DNA of 13,920 nucleotides from an uncultured Lachnospiraceae bacterium (GTDB taxonomy: Bacteria; Bacillota; Clostridia; Lachnospirales; Lachnospiraceae). Numbering within the stretch: the stretch's first letter is position 1; each line of letters starts with the position of its first letter. Position numbers and translations under genes: made by a program. Below are positions 1 through 7,936 of this stretch, in pieces. The notes beneath the pieces were generated by a model, which saw only the letters and a program-made list of their open reading frames with translations, was not told the origin of the DNA and did no database searches. The stretch is from the NCBI GenBank assembly GCA_905236365.1, contig CAJOPP010000010.1:1-13920 (forward strand). Direction: 5' to 3'.

Positions 1-1121
1 TCTAATGTATCCTGATTAAAGCATACCCACTCAATAAACTTCCAAGCTTCTTCTTTTCTCTCACTGTTCTCACTGATACCAATGTAAGTACCACCACCAA
101 ATCCTGAAGAAGGACCAGCACAGATACCCCACTTACCTTCTGTATCTTTGTAGTTATCTCTCATAGTAAGAACTCCCCATGAAGGAAGACCATATGCAAA
201 TACCTGAGTCATCTCAGCACCTTCTGCTGCTTCAGCTAATGCATCCTCATCCCATACATTAACAGATGTGTCATATGCAGGAATCTCGCCAGCCATAGCT
301 GTGTACCATGGTGATGACCATGCAGCTGCATTTGCTGTATATCCACCCTGATATAAGTCAACACAAAGATCCATGTAATCATATCTTGACTGAGCTACAT
401 TCAACGCATCGTCTACTACCCATGCTTCCTTATTAGCAAAGTAAGCAATCTCTCCGTCAGATGCGAAAATTCTGTATCCTTTGTCCTTCAAAGTCTTAGC
501 TGTCTCAAGGATTGTGCTGTAATCAGCAAATAACTTACCAACTTCTTCCGGATCCTCTGTTCCGAATACTTCCTGTGCGATATCTCTACGATAGTAGATA
601 CCGGCCGGTGTAATCTGGTAAGAAACTGTTCTCTGAACACCATCCGGGCTCTTACCCTTTTCCCAAACGTAATCAACAATCTCACCTTCATGATCCTTAG
701 CACCCAAAGCATCTAAGTCTGCACATAAACCTGCATCATAATATGCATCCAACATCTGAGGCTCACCAACGATGATATCCGGCTCAACCTCTCCTGCCAA
801 GATAGCTGTCTCAACCTTTGTCGGGTAATCTGCCGGAGCTGTGATTACTACTTCGCACTCAACGCCAGTCTCTTCCTGATATTTAGCTGCCATATCCTGT
901 AAGTCTGCTGCCAAAGTCCAGATAACTAACTTTTCGCCGCTTGTTGCTGAAGAATCATCAGAAGAATCATCTCCTTCATCTGTGTTTGCATCATCAACTA
1001 CTGCACTATCATCAGTGCTGCTGTCTGTGTTTGAGCTACTGCTGTCTCCGCCACCACAAGCTACTAAAGAAGCTGCCATGACACCAGCAAGTGTAGCTGC
1101 TGCTAACTTTTTAAATCTCAT
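1..1121 (-). CDS. ABC transporter sugar-binding lipoprotein (3' end outside window)
   Basis: Extracellular solute-binding protein of a carbohydrate ABC importer, tethered to the outer face of the membrane. The start is ATG at 1121 with AGGAGG seven bases upstream (1129-1134). The N-terminus is a classic lipoprotein signal: MRFKK, a hydrophobic stretch, then the lipobox LVAC with the lipidated Cys at residue 22. A Ser/Asp/Gly-rich linker follows (about residues 23-62), and the mature domain opens with KLVIWTLAADLQDMAAKYQE, typical of the family 1 sugar-binding fold. 373 codons are present with no stop before the window edge. A family member is usually 400-450 residues, so only the C-terminus is missing; permease genes would be expected beyond position 1. 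The ligand cannot be read from sequence, but the GH30 glycosidase upstream suggests a glucoside or a related oligosaccharide. Confident for family, inferred for substrate. Confidence 0.93.
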   Translation of the reverse strand, partial: MRFKKLAAATLAGVMAASLVACGGGDSSSSNTDSSTDDSAVVDDANTDEGDDSSDDSSATSGEKLVIWTLAADLQDMAAKYQEETGVECEVVITAPADYPTKVETAILAGEVEPDIIVGEPQMLDAYYDAGLCADLDALGAKDHEGEIVDYVWEKGKSPDGVQRTVSYQITPAGIYYRRDIAQEVFGTEDPEEVGKLFADYSTILETAKTLKDKGYRIFASDGEIAYFANKEAWVVDDALNVAQSRYDYMDLCVDLYQGGYTANAAAWSSPWYTAMAGEIPAYDTSVNVWDEDALAEAAEGAEMTQVFAYGLPSWGVLTMRDNYKDTEGKWGICAGPSSGFGGGTYIGISENSERKEEAWKFIEWVCFNQDTL

Positions 1122-1141
1122 TTTGTTTCCTCCTTTTTATG

Positions 1142-1166
1142 CATAACGCATTCTTTATTCGTTATG
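1142..1166 (-). other. Leader hairpin before the lipoprotein ribosome binding site
   Basis: A perfect 7 bp inverted repeat (CATAACG at 1142-1148, CGTTATG at 1160-1166) encloses an 11-base loop. It lies in the 5' leader just before AGGAGG and overlaps one of the TTATGCATAA palindromes. It could be an mRNA-stabilising or translation-tuning hairpin, or simply part of a DNA operator. Confidence 0.3.
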
Positions 1167-1171
1167 TAACT

Positions 1172-1200
1172 ATTATATATGGACATATCCATGTAAAAAA
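1172..1200 (-). promoter_or_regulatory. Promoter candidate for the sugar-binding lipoprotein gene
   Basis: On the minus strand a perfect TATAAT lies at 1172-1177, about 50 bp before the ATG. The matching -35 position (1195-1200) is only T-rich, a poor match to TTGACA, so activation by a regulator is plausible. The spacer holds an inverted repeat at 1179-1192 (arms ATGGA and TCCAT), placed where a repressor or activator could act. The position is seen directly; promoter activity is inferred. Confidence 0.5.
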
Positions 1201-1230
1201 TACTCTTTTTTTTAAAAAGGTATGATTTTT
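1198..1230. terminator. Weak AT-rich hairpin with T runs on both sides
   Basis: An imperfect stem (ATAC...CTTTTT pairing with AAAAAG...GTAT) is bordered by runs of T on both strands. It follows the GH30 stop codon by about 50 bases and could attenuate transcription between GH30 and the lipoprotein gene. The stem is almost all A-T, so termination would be leaky at best. Confidence 0.25.
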
Positions 1231-1278
1231 TTATGCATAAGTAGCGTTTTTTTGTGTATTTTGTATAATATTAATTAT

Positions 1279-2601
1279 CTAGTAGCGTACTGTTGCAATA
1301 GAATGTGCTTTAATCACCAAATTACACCCTTTTCCTTTGTTCCCTACTGTTACTTCAATATCTTTGTCCTGTCTGTTCAATAATACAACGACCACTTCTC
1401 CAGACGGATTAACAAAGCCGACCGCTTCCACCTCACTGCAGTATGTGCTGACCGCAATCGCATAAGCACCTTTTTCGATATAACGGCTGAAATGCCCTAT
1501 ATAATAATAGCTCAACCGTTTTTCAAAATCAGTCTCCTCTTCCTTCGACATAATCGGTGCTGCGCAAAAATTCCCCACATGATTCGGACCACCCTTTGCA
1601 TCCAGCAACAGATTCCAGTCAAAATATGCACTGACTCCATTTTTGAAGTTTCCAAGCATATCGTGGGCATACATCTCCGCTTTGGCAACTTCATTTGAAT
1701 CCATGAAGCGGCTGTACTCTACACAGCCTTCTGTAAAGAAAAGTTCTTTCTCCGGATATGTCTCCCGCACCATCTGCAATTCCTCAAAATGATCACCGGT
1801 ATACCAATGCAATGCTACACCATAAATATACTTCTTGGCATCGGCATCCCCCAGAATTGCGGTTGCTCTGTCATAGGTAGCCTCTTTGTTATGATCCCAC
1901 ACCAGGATTTTAACATCATCAAGCTTTGCTTCTGTCAAAGCAGGTCCCAAATAATCTCTTACGAATTCCATCTCTTCCTGAGCAGAATATGTACAAGAGT
2001 CCCATGTCTGTACTGCTTCCGGCTCATTCTGAACTGTAAGATATTGAATATTAAGTCCTAATGCCTTCAGTTCTTTGATATAACGGGCAACATACGAAGC
2101 CCATTCCTTGCGATATTCCGGTTTCAATTTACCGCCATTATTCATTTCCCCATTGGTTTTCATATATGCCGGAGGACTCCACGGGGATAATAAGATTTCC
2201 ATCTTTTCCCCTCGCAGCTTATAAGCATCGTTAATCAAAGGAAGAACATACTGATTTGCTCTGGTCAGATCAAATTCAGTCAGTGTTCCGTCCTCTAACT
2301 GATCAACCGCAGCATAGTTGCCAAGACCAAAATCACAGCTATTGATATGCGTTCTTCCGATGTTATAATTCAATCCCTCTTCTGAAAAATATGCCTTTAA
2401 AAATTCTTTTTTGGATTCTTCTGACAATTTGTCGTAGCAATAACCTGATGCCTCTGTAAATGCTCCACCAAATCCCTTCATCTGCTGTCTTTTGTACTCA
2501 GGAAAAACATTCACAAGATTCATGCACCCGACTTCTACGGCCTCCACTTCTTTTTCTTCCCAGTACACATTTTCATTGTAATTGGTTACTGTTATCTTCA
2601 T
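1279..2601 (-). CDS. Cytoplasmic GH30-family glycosidase (glucosylceramidase-like)
   Basis: Glycoside hydrolase family 30, a retaining beta-glycosidase with a (beta/alpha)8 barrel plus a small beta side domain; known activities include beta-glucosidase, glucosylceramidase and beta-1,6-glucanase. The family signature near the N-terminus is MKGFGGAFTEAS (residues 41-52). The predicted acid/base is Glu193 in TVQNEPEA and the nucleophile is Glu291 in LFFTEGCVEYS; the substrate-pocket motif SPWSPPAYMKTN is at 139-150. The C-terminal strands (about 380-440) form the side domain. ATG at 2601 is chosen because AAAGGAG lies just upstream. An in-frame 32-codon extension to 2697 is rejected: it has no ribosome binding site and low-complexity content. 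At 440 residues with no signal peptide the enzyme should act inside the cell on imported sugar, which fits the sugar-binding lipoprotein gene 157 bp downstream. Exact specificity is not readable. Confidence 0.93.
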   Translation of the reverse strand: MKITVTNYNENVYWEEKEVEAVEVGCMNLVNVFPEYKRQQMKGFGGAFTEASGYCYDKLSEESKKEFLKAYFSEEGLNYNIGRTHINSCDFGLGNYAAVDQLEDGTLTEFDLTRANQYVLPLINDAYKLRGEKMEILLSPWSPPAYMKTNGEMNNGGKLKPEYRKEWASYVARYIKELKALGLNIQYLTVQNEPEAVQTWDSCTYSAQEEMEFVRDYLGPALTEAKLDDVKILVWDHNKEATYDRATAILGDADAKKYIYGVALHWYTGDHFEELQMVRETYPEKELFFTEGCVEYSRFMDSNEVAKAEMYAHDMLGNFKNGVSAYFDWNLLLDAKGGPNHVGNFCAAPIMSKEEETDFEKRLSYYYIGHFSRYIEKGAYAIAVSTYCSEVEAVGFVNPSGEVVVVLLNRQDKDIEVTVGNKGKGCNLVIKAHSIATVRY

Positions 2602-2715
2602 ATAGCTCCTTTCTTTGTTCCAGTATACTGAATGTCGAATAACGCCAAACAGTCCCTCCTTCAACAGACTGCTGCAGGAACAGAACGATTGTGACATATA
2701 CCAATCAGAATACTC

Positions 2716-2743
2716 ATATTATGCAGAAATACCGAAGTTGCAA
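2716..2743 (-). promoter_or_regulatory. Weak promoter candidate for the GH30 gene
   Basis: On the minus strand TTGCAA (2738-2743) is followed after 16 bp by TAATAT (2716-2721), each matching four of six consensus bases. It is about 115 bp upstream of the chosen ATG. No better pair was seen closer to the gene. Confidence 0.3.
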
Positions 2744-3019
2744 GCTCCTATACCTGCACCACCGTTATTCAACATTACAACATGCAACATCAATCCAGGC
2801 AAAAATGACACAGAACTCATACTTGCTTTTTGAATTCCGTCTGACAACATTCTCTCTTAAGACAACGAATCTGCCAGTTCAAACTCAAAAAGCTTGCCAT
2901 CTAAAAAGATTTTCTCCACATCACTATCTCCAGTTTCATGACGCATATTACTAATATACACTATTTTGAGCTATCTGTCAGCAAAAAACTACGAATTATG
3001 AATTGTTGGTAACTGTTCC

Positions 3020-3075
3020 GTGGTTGGTCAGGCCCAGGGGGGGGTGGCCGTTTACCGGCGAACAAGTAAGCCACT
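3020..3075. other. GC-rich block with an eight-G run and an inverted repeat
   Basis: In an otherwise AT-rich gap there is an uninterrupted run of eight G (3037-3044). Next to it is an interrupted inverted repeat: GTGGC at 3044-3048 with GCCAC at 3070-3074, and TTAC inside the left arm with GTAA inside the right arm. The block begins about 23 bp after the SNF2 stop codon. It could be a structured 3' end of that transcript, but no T run follows on the minus strand, so it is not a standard intrinsic terminator. It may be a dispersed intergenic element. Confidence 0.4.
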
Positions 3076-3097
3076 GTCACTATACTTCCAAATCTGT

Positions 3098-6000
3098 CTA
3101 AACCGTATGTTCCAGCAATCCCAATAATTCATCCCTGGACAGTGCAGATAAGGACACACCCTCTGCAGACATGATCTTATCTGCCAGATCCTGCTTCTTT
3201 TCCTGCAATTTCAGAATACGTTCTTCTATCGTATCCTTTGCAATCAGTTTCATGACCGTCACATTCTTTTTCTGCCCAATCCGGTGTGTACGATCTGTTG
3301 CCTGATTCTGGGCTGCCACATTCCACCACGGATCATAATGGATTACCATATCTGCTGCCGTCAGATTGAGACCTGTCCCACCTGCTTTTAACGATATTAA
3401 AAAGACATCTGCCCTACCACTTTGAAATTGTTCCACCAGATCCCTGCGTTTAGCTTTACTTGTACTCCCCGTCAGGATAAAATAAGATATTTTTTCTTTC
3501 TTTAATTCTTTTTCTATAATATCCAGCATAGACGTGAACTGTGAAAACAGTAAAATACGGTGTCCACCCTCCACTGCATTTTTCACCACTTCCATGCAGG
3601 TAGCCAGTTTTGCAGAATCCGCCTTGCAATTTTCATACAAAAGTGCAGGATCACAACAAATTTGCCGCAACTTGGTAAGTTCTGCCAAAATCTGAAGTTT
3701 ACTTTCCTCAACCTCTTTTCCTGATTTTTGCTTGAGACTGTCCACAATTTTCTTTTCGGTCGCTTTGTAAAGTTTTTCCTGTTCTTTGTCAAATCTCGTA
3801 TAAACTACTTCTTCTATCTTATCCGGAAGATCTTTTAACACATCCCCTTTTAACCTTCTTAGCAGAAACGGAGAAATCATCGTATGTAATCGATTCAGGG
3901 CATTATGTTCTTCTTCCGTCTCCTGTAAAATCTGCTCCTCAAAATTCTCTTTAAAATATTTGTAGCTATACAGATAACCCGGCATCAAATATTCAAAAAT
4001 ACTCCACAATTCACTCATCCGATTCTCAATCGGGGTTCCCGTCAAAGCAAAACGTGTCCTGCTGTCAATGGACTTTACAGCCTTAGAAGCCTGCGTTGCA
4101 GGATTTTTAATATACTGTGCTTCATCAATAATCTCACACCCAAAATGTTTGCCCATATAACAATCGATATCTCTTTTGAGCAAATCGTAGGACGTGATCA
4201 AAACATCATAATACCGCCACTCCTCTAATAACCTTTTCCGATCCTCTGCATTTCCCGCCACCACACATGTCCGTACATCCGGGGCAAATTTTTGAAATTC
4301 TGCCTCCCAGTTGTATACCAGTGAGGCCGGACATACAACCAGATGCGTCATGCCCTTCACAGAACAAAGATAGGTGATCATCTGCAAAGTTTTGCCAAGA
4401 CCCATATCATCTGCAAGAATTCCGCCAAATCCCATTTGGCTTAAGGAACATGCCCAACGGTATCCTGTCATCTGATATTCCCGAAGTGTCGCCTGTATTC
4501 CTTGCGGCATCTCATATTCTTTTGTTTTTCCCTCCTCAAATTCGCAGATGAATTTTTCAAACATTGCATTTCTTGTCACTATAATCCTATCCGCATTCTC
4601 TTTCATCAATGCATTCAGATACAGAGAGCGGTAAATCGGAAGTTCTGCCATTCCTGCCTTTAACTGTGCTTTTGACAGATGCAGATCATTTTGCATATCC
4701 GAAAGTACAGACAGTCCACTCTCCGACAAATTCAACAACTCTCCATTTTTCAAACGAAAATATTTACGTTTTCTCTTATAGGCTCCTAAAATGTCATAAA
4801 GTTCCTCTTTTGACATTCCTTCCACATTCCATGTCACGTTCAAAAGATTTCCTTTGATAGATAACCCTGTGATAACGGTTGCCGATGTTGCAATTCGAAT
4901 CTTCTTAAAGGCCTCTGATACAAACACCTCTGCAAAATTCCGAAGATCACCGACTCCATTTTCCACCAATGCTGCTAATCGATCGTCATCATTTTTCAGA
5001 AGGTAGTACTCCTGTTCTTTTGATTTTTCCGGAAAATACTGTTCTAACAGTGTTCGAAGCTCATATTCAGTACGCACGTCACGATATGTCTCTTCAAGAG
5101 AAGCGACTTTAATCAGATTATGGTGCCGTTCTCCATATATTGCTTCTGCCCGGCATGTAACCTCTCCGTTCTTTGTAATATCCAGATATAACTCATATTT
5201 TCCTTCTTCAATCTGATATCTGGTGAAATCCATCTGTACAATCTGTACATCCATATATTTTTCCAAAACCGGAAGAAGAGTGGCACAAAAAGATGCATAA
5301 TCGGATTCACATAAATGAAGCGGCAATAGTGTACGATAAAAGCTATAATAGTGGTGTTCCTGCCGTTCTGCTCTCGGCTTATTGACAGCCATCAGCTTTA
5401 CAATTTCCTTCATCTCTCTGCAGTAATCCTCACTGCATAAATAAATACAGTCTTCCCACCAAATAGCAAATCCATGCACTCCTTCCAGCAAAAGAATCTC
5501 CGGAAATTGAATCTCGACCTCTTTTCCCTGTTTCACGCCATTGATAAAAAGCGGAAGCACGGGATTCTCCCATTTAACCGGCGTCAATTCTTTCTCTATA
5601 TTCATTCCCGTCTTAACCCATAAGGATCTGCCTTCAAAAATCTGTAATAATTCCTCTAACATTCCTGCATTCAAGTCCAGTGAACGCTTATCTCCGGATT
5701 GTATCCAATAAGAATAGCTTTTCTTTCGAAATGGTGCATCCAGTAAAAAAGATACAATTTCCAAAGATTCTTTAGTAAATGCACTCTGGGTATGAACAAA
5801 TTCCAGGTTTTTTCCATATTTTACATAATTCTGTCGCCGTATATTCTCTACCAACAGTTCAATATCCTTGACCACATACATCTGTTTTTTTCCAATCCGA
5901 AGCTCTATCCTCTCCTGATTCGCTTCAAGAAAAAGAGTCACTTCAAGAGACACGTCACCTCCACTCAGCTCCTGGCAAAATTGATTACGTTGCTGCAATA

Positions 6001-6652
6001 CAACCCCGGATATGGCGTCTAACAACTCCTTTGAGCTTTCAGCCTTCGAAATGCTTCCGGAATAAGAAAATGTTCTTCCTGATGCGGTAGCAGGAGCAGA
6101 AGAAGGCATGTTTGAAGTCGTTGAAATCGAAACACCACGTTGAATCATAGTACTATGATCCAAATCATCCAAATAGTCCTTCCCTTTTGAAATCACTTTG
6201 TTTTCTGCTATCTTTCCGTCCGGATTTTCATCCCCTTCAAAGGTTTCAGAATCTTCCCACTCATCATACTCCAGGACATCAAAAGAATCTCCAATTTTTC
6301 CTGTTTTGATCAAAGTATTCAGTTGTCCCTCTTCCAAATTAAAATTTGCTTCTATCAGTGTTGCCACCAAATGTTTACAAAATCCGCCATACTCCGCATA
6401 AGCCGGACATTCACAATCGCCTTTCCATATTTGAGCATGGGTATCCCCAACATTCCACCGGAGCTTCACCTTGGTATTATACTCATTGATACCTGATCCC
6501 TCTACCATTCCCAGCAAAGTAATTTCATGATCCGAAGTCTTTTTTGCAAGAAGAGACTGTACCGCATCATTCATAAACAACTGATTTCCTCTCGTATAAG
6601 TCGAACCGTATGTGCATGTATTTTTTATGGATTTTTCTGTCAGAATCGCCAT
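3098..6652 (-). CDS. SWIM zinc-finger SNF2-family ATPase/helicase
   Basis: Large (1184 residues) bacterial Swi2/Snf2 protein, a double-stranded-DNA translocase of the RapA/YwqA-like type. The N-terminus has a SWIM zinc finger with Cys80, Cys82, Cys92 and His94 (CxC...CxH). A long bacterial SNF2-associated region follows (about 200-690). The ATPase core then shows DDMGLGKT (Walker A, about residue 750), DEAQ (Walker B, about 842), LTGTPIEN (motif III), LLFSQFTSMLD, and the paired SLKAGGTGLNLTAAD and DRTHRIGQ motifs of the second lobe (about 1090-1125). All key catalytic motifs are intact and the length is typical. ATG at 6652 has AGGAGG six bases upstream. The biological role is uncertain: such proteins take part in transcription recycling, DNA repair or phage defence. 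It is separated by 227 bp from the upstream signalling genes, so shared function is only suggested. Confidence 0.95.
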   Translation of the reverse strand: MAILTEKSIKNTCTYGSTYTRGNQLFMNDAVQSLLAKKTSDHEITLLGMVEGSGINEYNTKVKLRWNVGDTHAQIWKGDCECPAYAEYGGFCKHLVATLIEANFNLEEGQLNTLIKTGKIGDSFDVLEYDEWEDSETFEGDENPDGKIAENKVISKGKDYLDDLDHSTMIQRGVSISTTSNMPSSAPATASGRTFSYSGSISKAESSKELLDAISGVVLQQRNQFCQELSGGDVSLEVTLFLEANQERIELRIGKKQMYVVKDIELLVENIRRQNYVKYGKNLEFVHTQSAFTKESLEIVSFLLDAPFRKKSYSYWIQSGDKRSLDLNAGMLEELLQIFEGRSLWVKTGMNIEKELTPVKWENPVLPLFINGVKQGKEVEIQFPEILLLEGVHGFAIWWEDCIYLCSEDYCREMKEIVKLMAVNKPRAERQEHHYYSFYRTLLPLHLCESDYASFCATLLPVLEKYMDVQIVQMDFTRYQIEEGKYELYLDITKNGEVTCRAEAIYGERHHNLIKVASLEETYRDVRTEYELRTLLEQYFPEKSKEQEYYLLKNDDDRLAALVENGVGDLRNFAEVFVSEAFKKIRIATSATVITGLSIKGNLLNVTWNVEGMSKEELYDILGAYKRKRKYFRLKNGELLNLSESGLSVLSDMQNDLHLSKAQLKAGMAELPIYRSLYLNALMKENADRIIVTRNAMFEKFICEFEEGKTKEYEMPQGIQATLREYQMTGYRWACSLSQMGFGGILADDMGLGKTLQMITYLCSVKGMTHLVVCPASLVYNWEAEFQKFAPDVRTCVVAGNAEDRKRLLEEWRYYDVLITSYDLLKRDIDCYMGKHFGCEIIDEAQYIKNPATQASKAVKSIDSRTRFALTGTPIENRMSELWSIFEYLMPGYLYSYKYFKENFEEQILQETEEEHNALNRLHTMISPFLLRRLKGDVLKDLPDKIEEVVYTRFDKEQEKLYKATEKKIVDSLKQKSGKEVEESKLQILAELTKLRQICCDPALLYENCKADSAKLATCMEVVKNAVEGGHRILLFSQFTSMLDIIEKELKKEKISYFILTGSTSKAKRRDLVEQFQSGRADVFLISLKAGGTGLNLTAADMVIHYDPWWNVAAQNQATDRTHRIGQKKNVTVMKLIAKDTIEERILKLQEKKQDLADKIMSAEGVSLSALSRDELLGLLEHTV

Positions 6653-6671
6653 TCTATCCTCCTACTTTTAA

Positions 6672-6714
6672 ATCGAGCAAGAGAGGGACTTAAAGGATCC
6701 CTCTCCTACTCGAT
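6672..6714 (-). other. 17 bp stem-loop in the SNF2 leader
   Basis: Arms at 6672-6688 and 6698-6714 enclose a 9-base loop. Read as minus-strand RNA, all 17 positions pair, including two G-U wobbles; read as plus-strand RNA the same two positions are A-C mismatches. This asymmetry favours a minus-strand RNA element. The stem ends 19 bases before the SNF2 ATG and close to its ribosome binding site. Only a short TTT follows it, so it may be a leader regulator or a weak terminator of upstream transcription. Confidence 0.6.
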
Positions 6715-6745
6715 CATCTCCTAATAGATTCTATTCTGTTTGATT

Positions 6746-6774
6746 ATTATAAATGAAATAACTCTGTCCGTTCA
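6746..6774 (-). promoter_or_regulatory. Promoter candidate for the SNF2 gene
   Basis: Minus-strand TATAAT at 6746-6751, with a weak -35 (TGAACG at 6769-6774, 17 bp spacing) that touches the edge of the 22 bp dispersed repeat. A transcript from here would carry the 17 bp stem-loop in its leader. Confidence 0.45.
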
Positions 6775-6794
6775 TTCGGTGACATACGTCTGAA
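6773..6794 (+). repeat. 22 bp dispersed repeat, copy 1
   Basis: The core CGGTGACATACGTCTGAA matches a second copy at 13820-13841 in the same orientation, with 19 of 22 bases identical over the full unit. Both copies lie just upstream of a minus-strand promoter. It may be a shared protein-binding site or a fragment of a genome-wide intergenic repeat. Confidence 0.5.
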
Positions 6795-6820
6795 CAGTAA
6801 CACATTCTTGGTTACCGTTC
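6792..6820 (-). other. 10 bp hairpin adjoining the dispersed repeat
   Basis: GAACAGTAAC (6792-6801) and GTTACCGTTC (6811-6820) flank a 9-base loop. In minus-strand RNA all ten pairs form, with one G-U. There is no T run, so it is not a terminator. A near-copy of its right arm recurs at 12598-12610. Confidence 0.45.
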
Positions 6821-6831
6821 ACTCACCTGAG

Positions 6832-6837
6832 ATTATA
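6832..6837 (-). promoter_or_regulatory. Second isolated TATAAT upstream of SNF2
   Basis: A perfect minus-strand TATAAT follows GTTG at 6832-6837, 43 bases after the stop of the upstream gene. No recognisable -35 lies 16-18 bp upstream, so it is a weaker alternative to the 6746 site. Confidence 0.25.
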
Positions 6838-6879
6838 CAACCTACAACAGTGGCAGCTATTTCGGAACCGAACAGGAAT

Positions 6880-7875
6880 TTATTCTGCAATTTCATAAGT
6901 CTGTCCAAAAATCTCCCTCTGAATAATGTAGATATCACTCAGATCATCTACTCTGATCGCCATATAGTCCCCCGGTCTTCCTAAGAAATATTCCATACTG
7001 CCATCAGCCGGAAATATTTTTGTCCGTTTATCAATCGGGCAAGCATAAATTCCATTTCCCTGCAGAGGATAGCAAAGATGTGCAATTTCATCTATACTGA
7101 TATAACCTCCCTTTGGCACTGTTTCGATTTCCGGCAGAAACTCTAACATCTGTCCGAAGATATCAAGCGGCTCTTCTGTCTTCTCATAAGTTCTTTCAAA
7201 TACCTCTTTTTTAATAAAATAAATCTCGCCACGACATCCTATCATAATGTACATATCATCCGCTGCCGTAATCTTCATTCCTGATTCATTTTCCAGAGAT
7301 TTGATCCAAATCTGCTGTCCCTTTTCCACAACATCTGTCGTTTTGACATACGCCCATGCCTTCCGTTTCTTTCTATATCGATGAAAACTTAAAATCTCCT
7401 TTTTGTGCTCTTTTGCATATTGCACCGCATCAATCCAATCTGTTTCCTCAAAATATGCAGAACCCATTTTCAGAAAATAATCCATTTTATCATTCAAGTC
7501 CATCCCCGACATCTGCACTTGCAAAATTGCTGAAGAGATTTGTGCTTTTGCACAGAACACTCCGCCTTTTACTAATCCATACTCCGAAAGCATTGCATCC
7601 AAAAATTCCAACGCTCTCACCCTTCTGTTGTCACTAAAAAATATCAGTTGAATCTCTTCCTGTTGAGTCCAGATCAGCAAAAGGAAATGACAATCCATAA
7701 GCTGAAGCAGCTTATATCCCTCCTCCACCTCATGCGTCCCCTGTTGGGAAGCCCTCTCCCAGGACACCGCAGAAATTTCCGCAATCACAAAATCCTCCTT
7801 TGTATAGCGAAAGCAGGGTTTCCCGTCTGATAATCCATCTATTCCATCTATAATATCAAATTCATATTTTCCCAT
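6880..7875 (-). CDS. Unrecognised protein with duplicated C-terminal 'GDYM...IFxxTYE' module
   Basis: A 331-residue soluble protein with no signal peptide or membrane helix and no confident family assignment. The first 165 residues are mixed alpha/beta with no motif recognised. The C-terminal half holds two related segments. The first, residues 206-231, reads DDMYIMI...EIYFIKKEVFERTYE; the second, residues 302-328, reads GDYMAIRV...DIYIIQREIFGQTYE. Each is preceded by a short strand-rich stretch (WAYVKTTD, IYACPIDKR). The pattern resembles the small GDYI...GE.Y....IFE.TYE ending found in some phage-associated and 'PGDYG'-type proteins; this is a resemblance, not an assignment. The start is ATG at 7875 with GGGAGGGGAG just upstream. 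It begins 61 bp after the cyclase stop with no terminator between, so it probably shares the cyclase transcript. Function unknown; a sensor or binding partner in the cluster is possible. Confidence 0.85.
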   Translation of the reverse strand: MGKYEFDIIDGIDGLSDGKPCFRYTKEDFVIAEISAVSWERASQQGTHEVEEGYKLLQLMDCHFLLLIWTQQEEIQLIFFSDNRRVRALEFLDAMLSEYGLVKGGVFCAKAQISSAILQVQMSGMDLNDKMDYFLKMGSAYFEETDWIDAVQYAKEHKKEILSFHRYRKKRKAWAYVKTTDVVEKGQQIWIKSLENESGMKITAADDMYIMIGCRGEIYFIKKEVFERTYEKTEEPLDIFGQMLEFLPEIETVPKGGYISIDEIAHLCYPLQGNGIYACPIDKRTKIFPADGSMEYFLGRPGDYMAIRVDDLSDIYIIQREIFGQTYEIAE

Positions 7876-7936
7876 AACTCCCCTCCCTGCTATAATATGT
7901 GGCAGCCACCAAAACCAATCTCAAAACTATCTTCCT

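Larger units (their letters stand above)
1137..1240. repeat. Two identical 10 bp palindromes (TTATGCATAA) flanking the promoter
   Basis: The perfect palindrome TTATGCATAA occurs at 1137-1146 and again at 1231-1240. The centres are 94 bp apart, close to nine turns of B-DNA, with the lipoprotein promoter between them. The downstream copy sits three bases before the ribosome binding site. The spacing suggests paired operators for a looping regulator, but both sites are AT-rich and short, so this is inference. Confidence 0.4.
2602..3097. other. 496 bp intergenic region without a convincing gene
   Basis: The region lies between the GH30 start and the SNF2 stop. The longest minus-strand reading frames are short: 29 codons from an ATG at 2946 to a TAA at 2857 (MRHETGDSDVEKIF...), and about 43 codons from an ATG near 2849. 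None has a ribosome binding site. Apparent plus-strand frames also lack one and are rich in His, Thr and Tyr, as expected of antisense noise. The stretch may be a decayed regulator gene, but no family is recognised. Its 3' part holds the GC-rich block listed separately. Confidence 0.5.

Noticed and set aside
2602..2697. 32-residue N-terminal extension of the GH30 protein
   Set aside because: No ribosome binding site precedes it, while AAAGGAG sits right before the internal ATG at 2601, which also matches the expected start of the fold.
2857..2946. 29-codon minus-strand frame (MRHETGDSDVEKIF...)
   Set aside because: Protein-like in composition, but no ribosome binding site and too short to assign; recorded only in the intergenic note.
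3098..6652. SNF2 gene as a component of a known defence system such as DISARM
   Set aside because: No methylase, PLD nuclease or other partner is adjacent, and SWIM-SNF2 proteins are common housekeeping genes in Firmicutes.
7901..7912. GTGGC-A-GCCAC palindrome between the cyclase and the 331-residue protein as a terminator
   Set aside because: The arms leave almost no loop and no T run follows, so it cannot act as an intrinsic terminator; at most a short DNA palindrome.
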